Shown here: piece by piece, positions 53,983 to 54,021 of the stretch
Layout of the letters: every line of letters begins with the position of its first letter
Position numbering within the stretch: the first letter of the stretch is position 1
Source: a delta proteobacterium MLS_D
GTDB taxonomy: Bacteria; Desulfobacterota; Syntrophia; Syntrophales; UBA2210
DNA length: 54,021 bases
Direction of reading: 5' to 3'
Assembly: GCA_002030015.1 (NCBI GenBank)
Contig: LQBH01000004.1
Span: forward strand, 1 to 54,021
Notes under the pieces: model-generated
Database searches by the model: none
What the model saw: only the letters and a program-made list of their open reading frames with translations
Told to the model about the DNA's origin: nothing
Translations under genes and position numbers: made by a program

Positions 53983-54021
53983 ATTTTCCGCCTGTTCTGT
54001 CATTGCAGCACCCCTGATGGT

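Larger units (their letters stand above)
53588..54021. other. Non-coding end region with operator-like palindrome and repeat
   Basis: No real gene is visible. A minus-strand frame at 53710-54003 consists partly of the palindromic repeat. The stretch contains the leader of the efflux operon with a palindrome at 53685-53703, an unassigned AT-richer middle, and a REP-like element at 53943-53982. Confidence 0.6.

Noticed and set aside
1-54021. Defence system, prophage or integrative element
   Set aside because: No integrase, phage structural, restriction, toxin-antitoxin or nuclease-helicase defence genes were recognised. The only mobile DNA seen is the RAYT element and the palindromic repeats.

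Overview
The window is GC-rich and gene-dense. It reads as chromosome of a strictly anaerobic Desulfobacterota-type (deltaproteobacterial) bacterium, probably from a saline or marine setting. Three things point that way: a full FlxABCD-HdrABC plus NfnAB electron-bifurcation cluster, a B12-dependent class II ribonucleotide reductase with no oxygen-dependent one seen, and an ectABC ectoine operon. The taxonomic call is inference; there is no rRNA, tRNA or other decisive marker gene here.

Layout. 1-451: non-coding, with two GC-rich palindromic repeats. 452-13084 (minus): a WaaE-like glycosyltransferase preceded by a long redox operon, transcribed as hdrA(fusion)-flxD-flxC-hdrC-hdrB-flxB-flxA and then nfnA-nfnB. 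13236-13844: engB. 13845-14573: non-coding, with a tandem array of palindromic repeats. 14574-22242 (plus): dus, zapB-zapA, a 6S RNA gene, rny, ymdB, tyrS and a large acyl-CoA dehydrogenase. 22295-23844 (minus): a lipoprotein and an alpha/beta hydrolase. 24031-25839: typA/bipA. 25990-28219 (minus): ectABC. 28486-33226 (minus): a membrane-anchored 5'-nucleotidase, a PPC/DUF296 protein and nrdJ. 33459-34127: a nitroreductase. 34126-34992: a RAYT (REP-associated tyrosine transposase) element. 34996-37855 (minus): ettA and a secreted MsrAB. 38084-41119 (plus): a thioesterase, a metallo-beta-lactamase-fold protein and a DEAD-box helicase. 41216-42202: a periplasmic peptidyl-prolyl isomerase. 42489-42935: a second PPC/DUF296 protein. 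42954-44707 (minus): nifU-nifS. 45090-47594: an orphan hybrid sensor kinase. 47623-53587 (minus): an adaptor-RND-TolC efflux operon. 53588-54021: non-coding, ending in another copy of the repeat.

How the parts work together. The Flx/Hdr/Nfn block should interconvert NADH, NADPH, ferredoxin and a thiol/disulfide carrier by flavin-based bifurcation, which suits an organism living near thermodynamic limits on acyl-CoA or ethanol-type substrates. The most unusual gene is the 1475-residue hdrA product. It carries two HdrA-like halves, and the first is split by a complete GltD/NfnB-type NAD(P)H oxidoreductase module. That would give the HdrABC core its own pyridine-nucleotide input beside FlxA. nifUS would help supply the many Fe-S clusters.

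Non-coding highlights are a confident 6S RNA between zapA and rny, two candidate NrdR boxes before nrdJ, a TGTGA-N6-TCACA site before the thioesterase gene, and a family of GC-rich palindromes arranged as inverted pairs and tandem arrays in the same window as a RAYT transposase.
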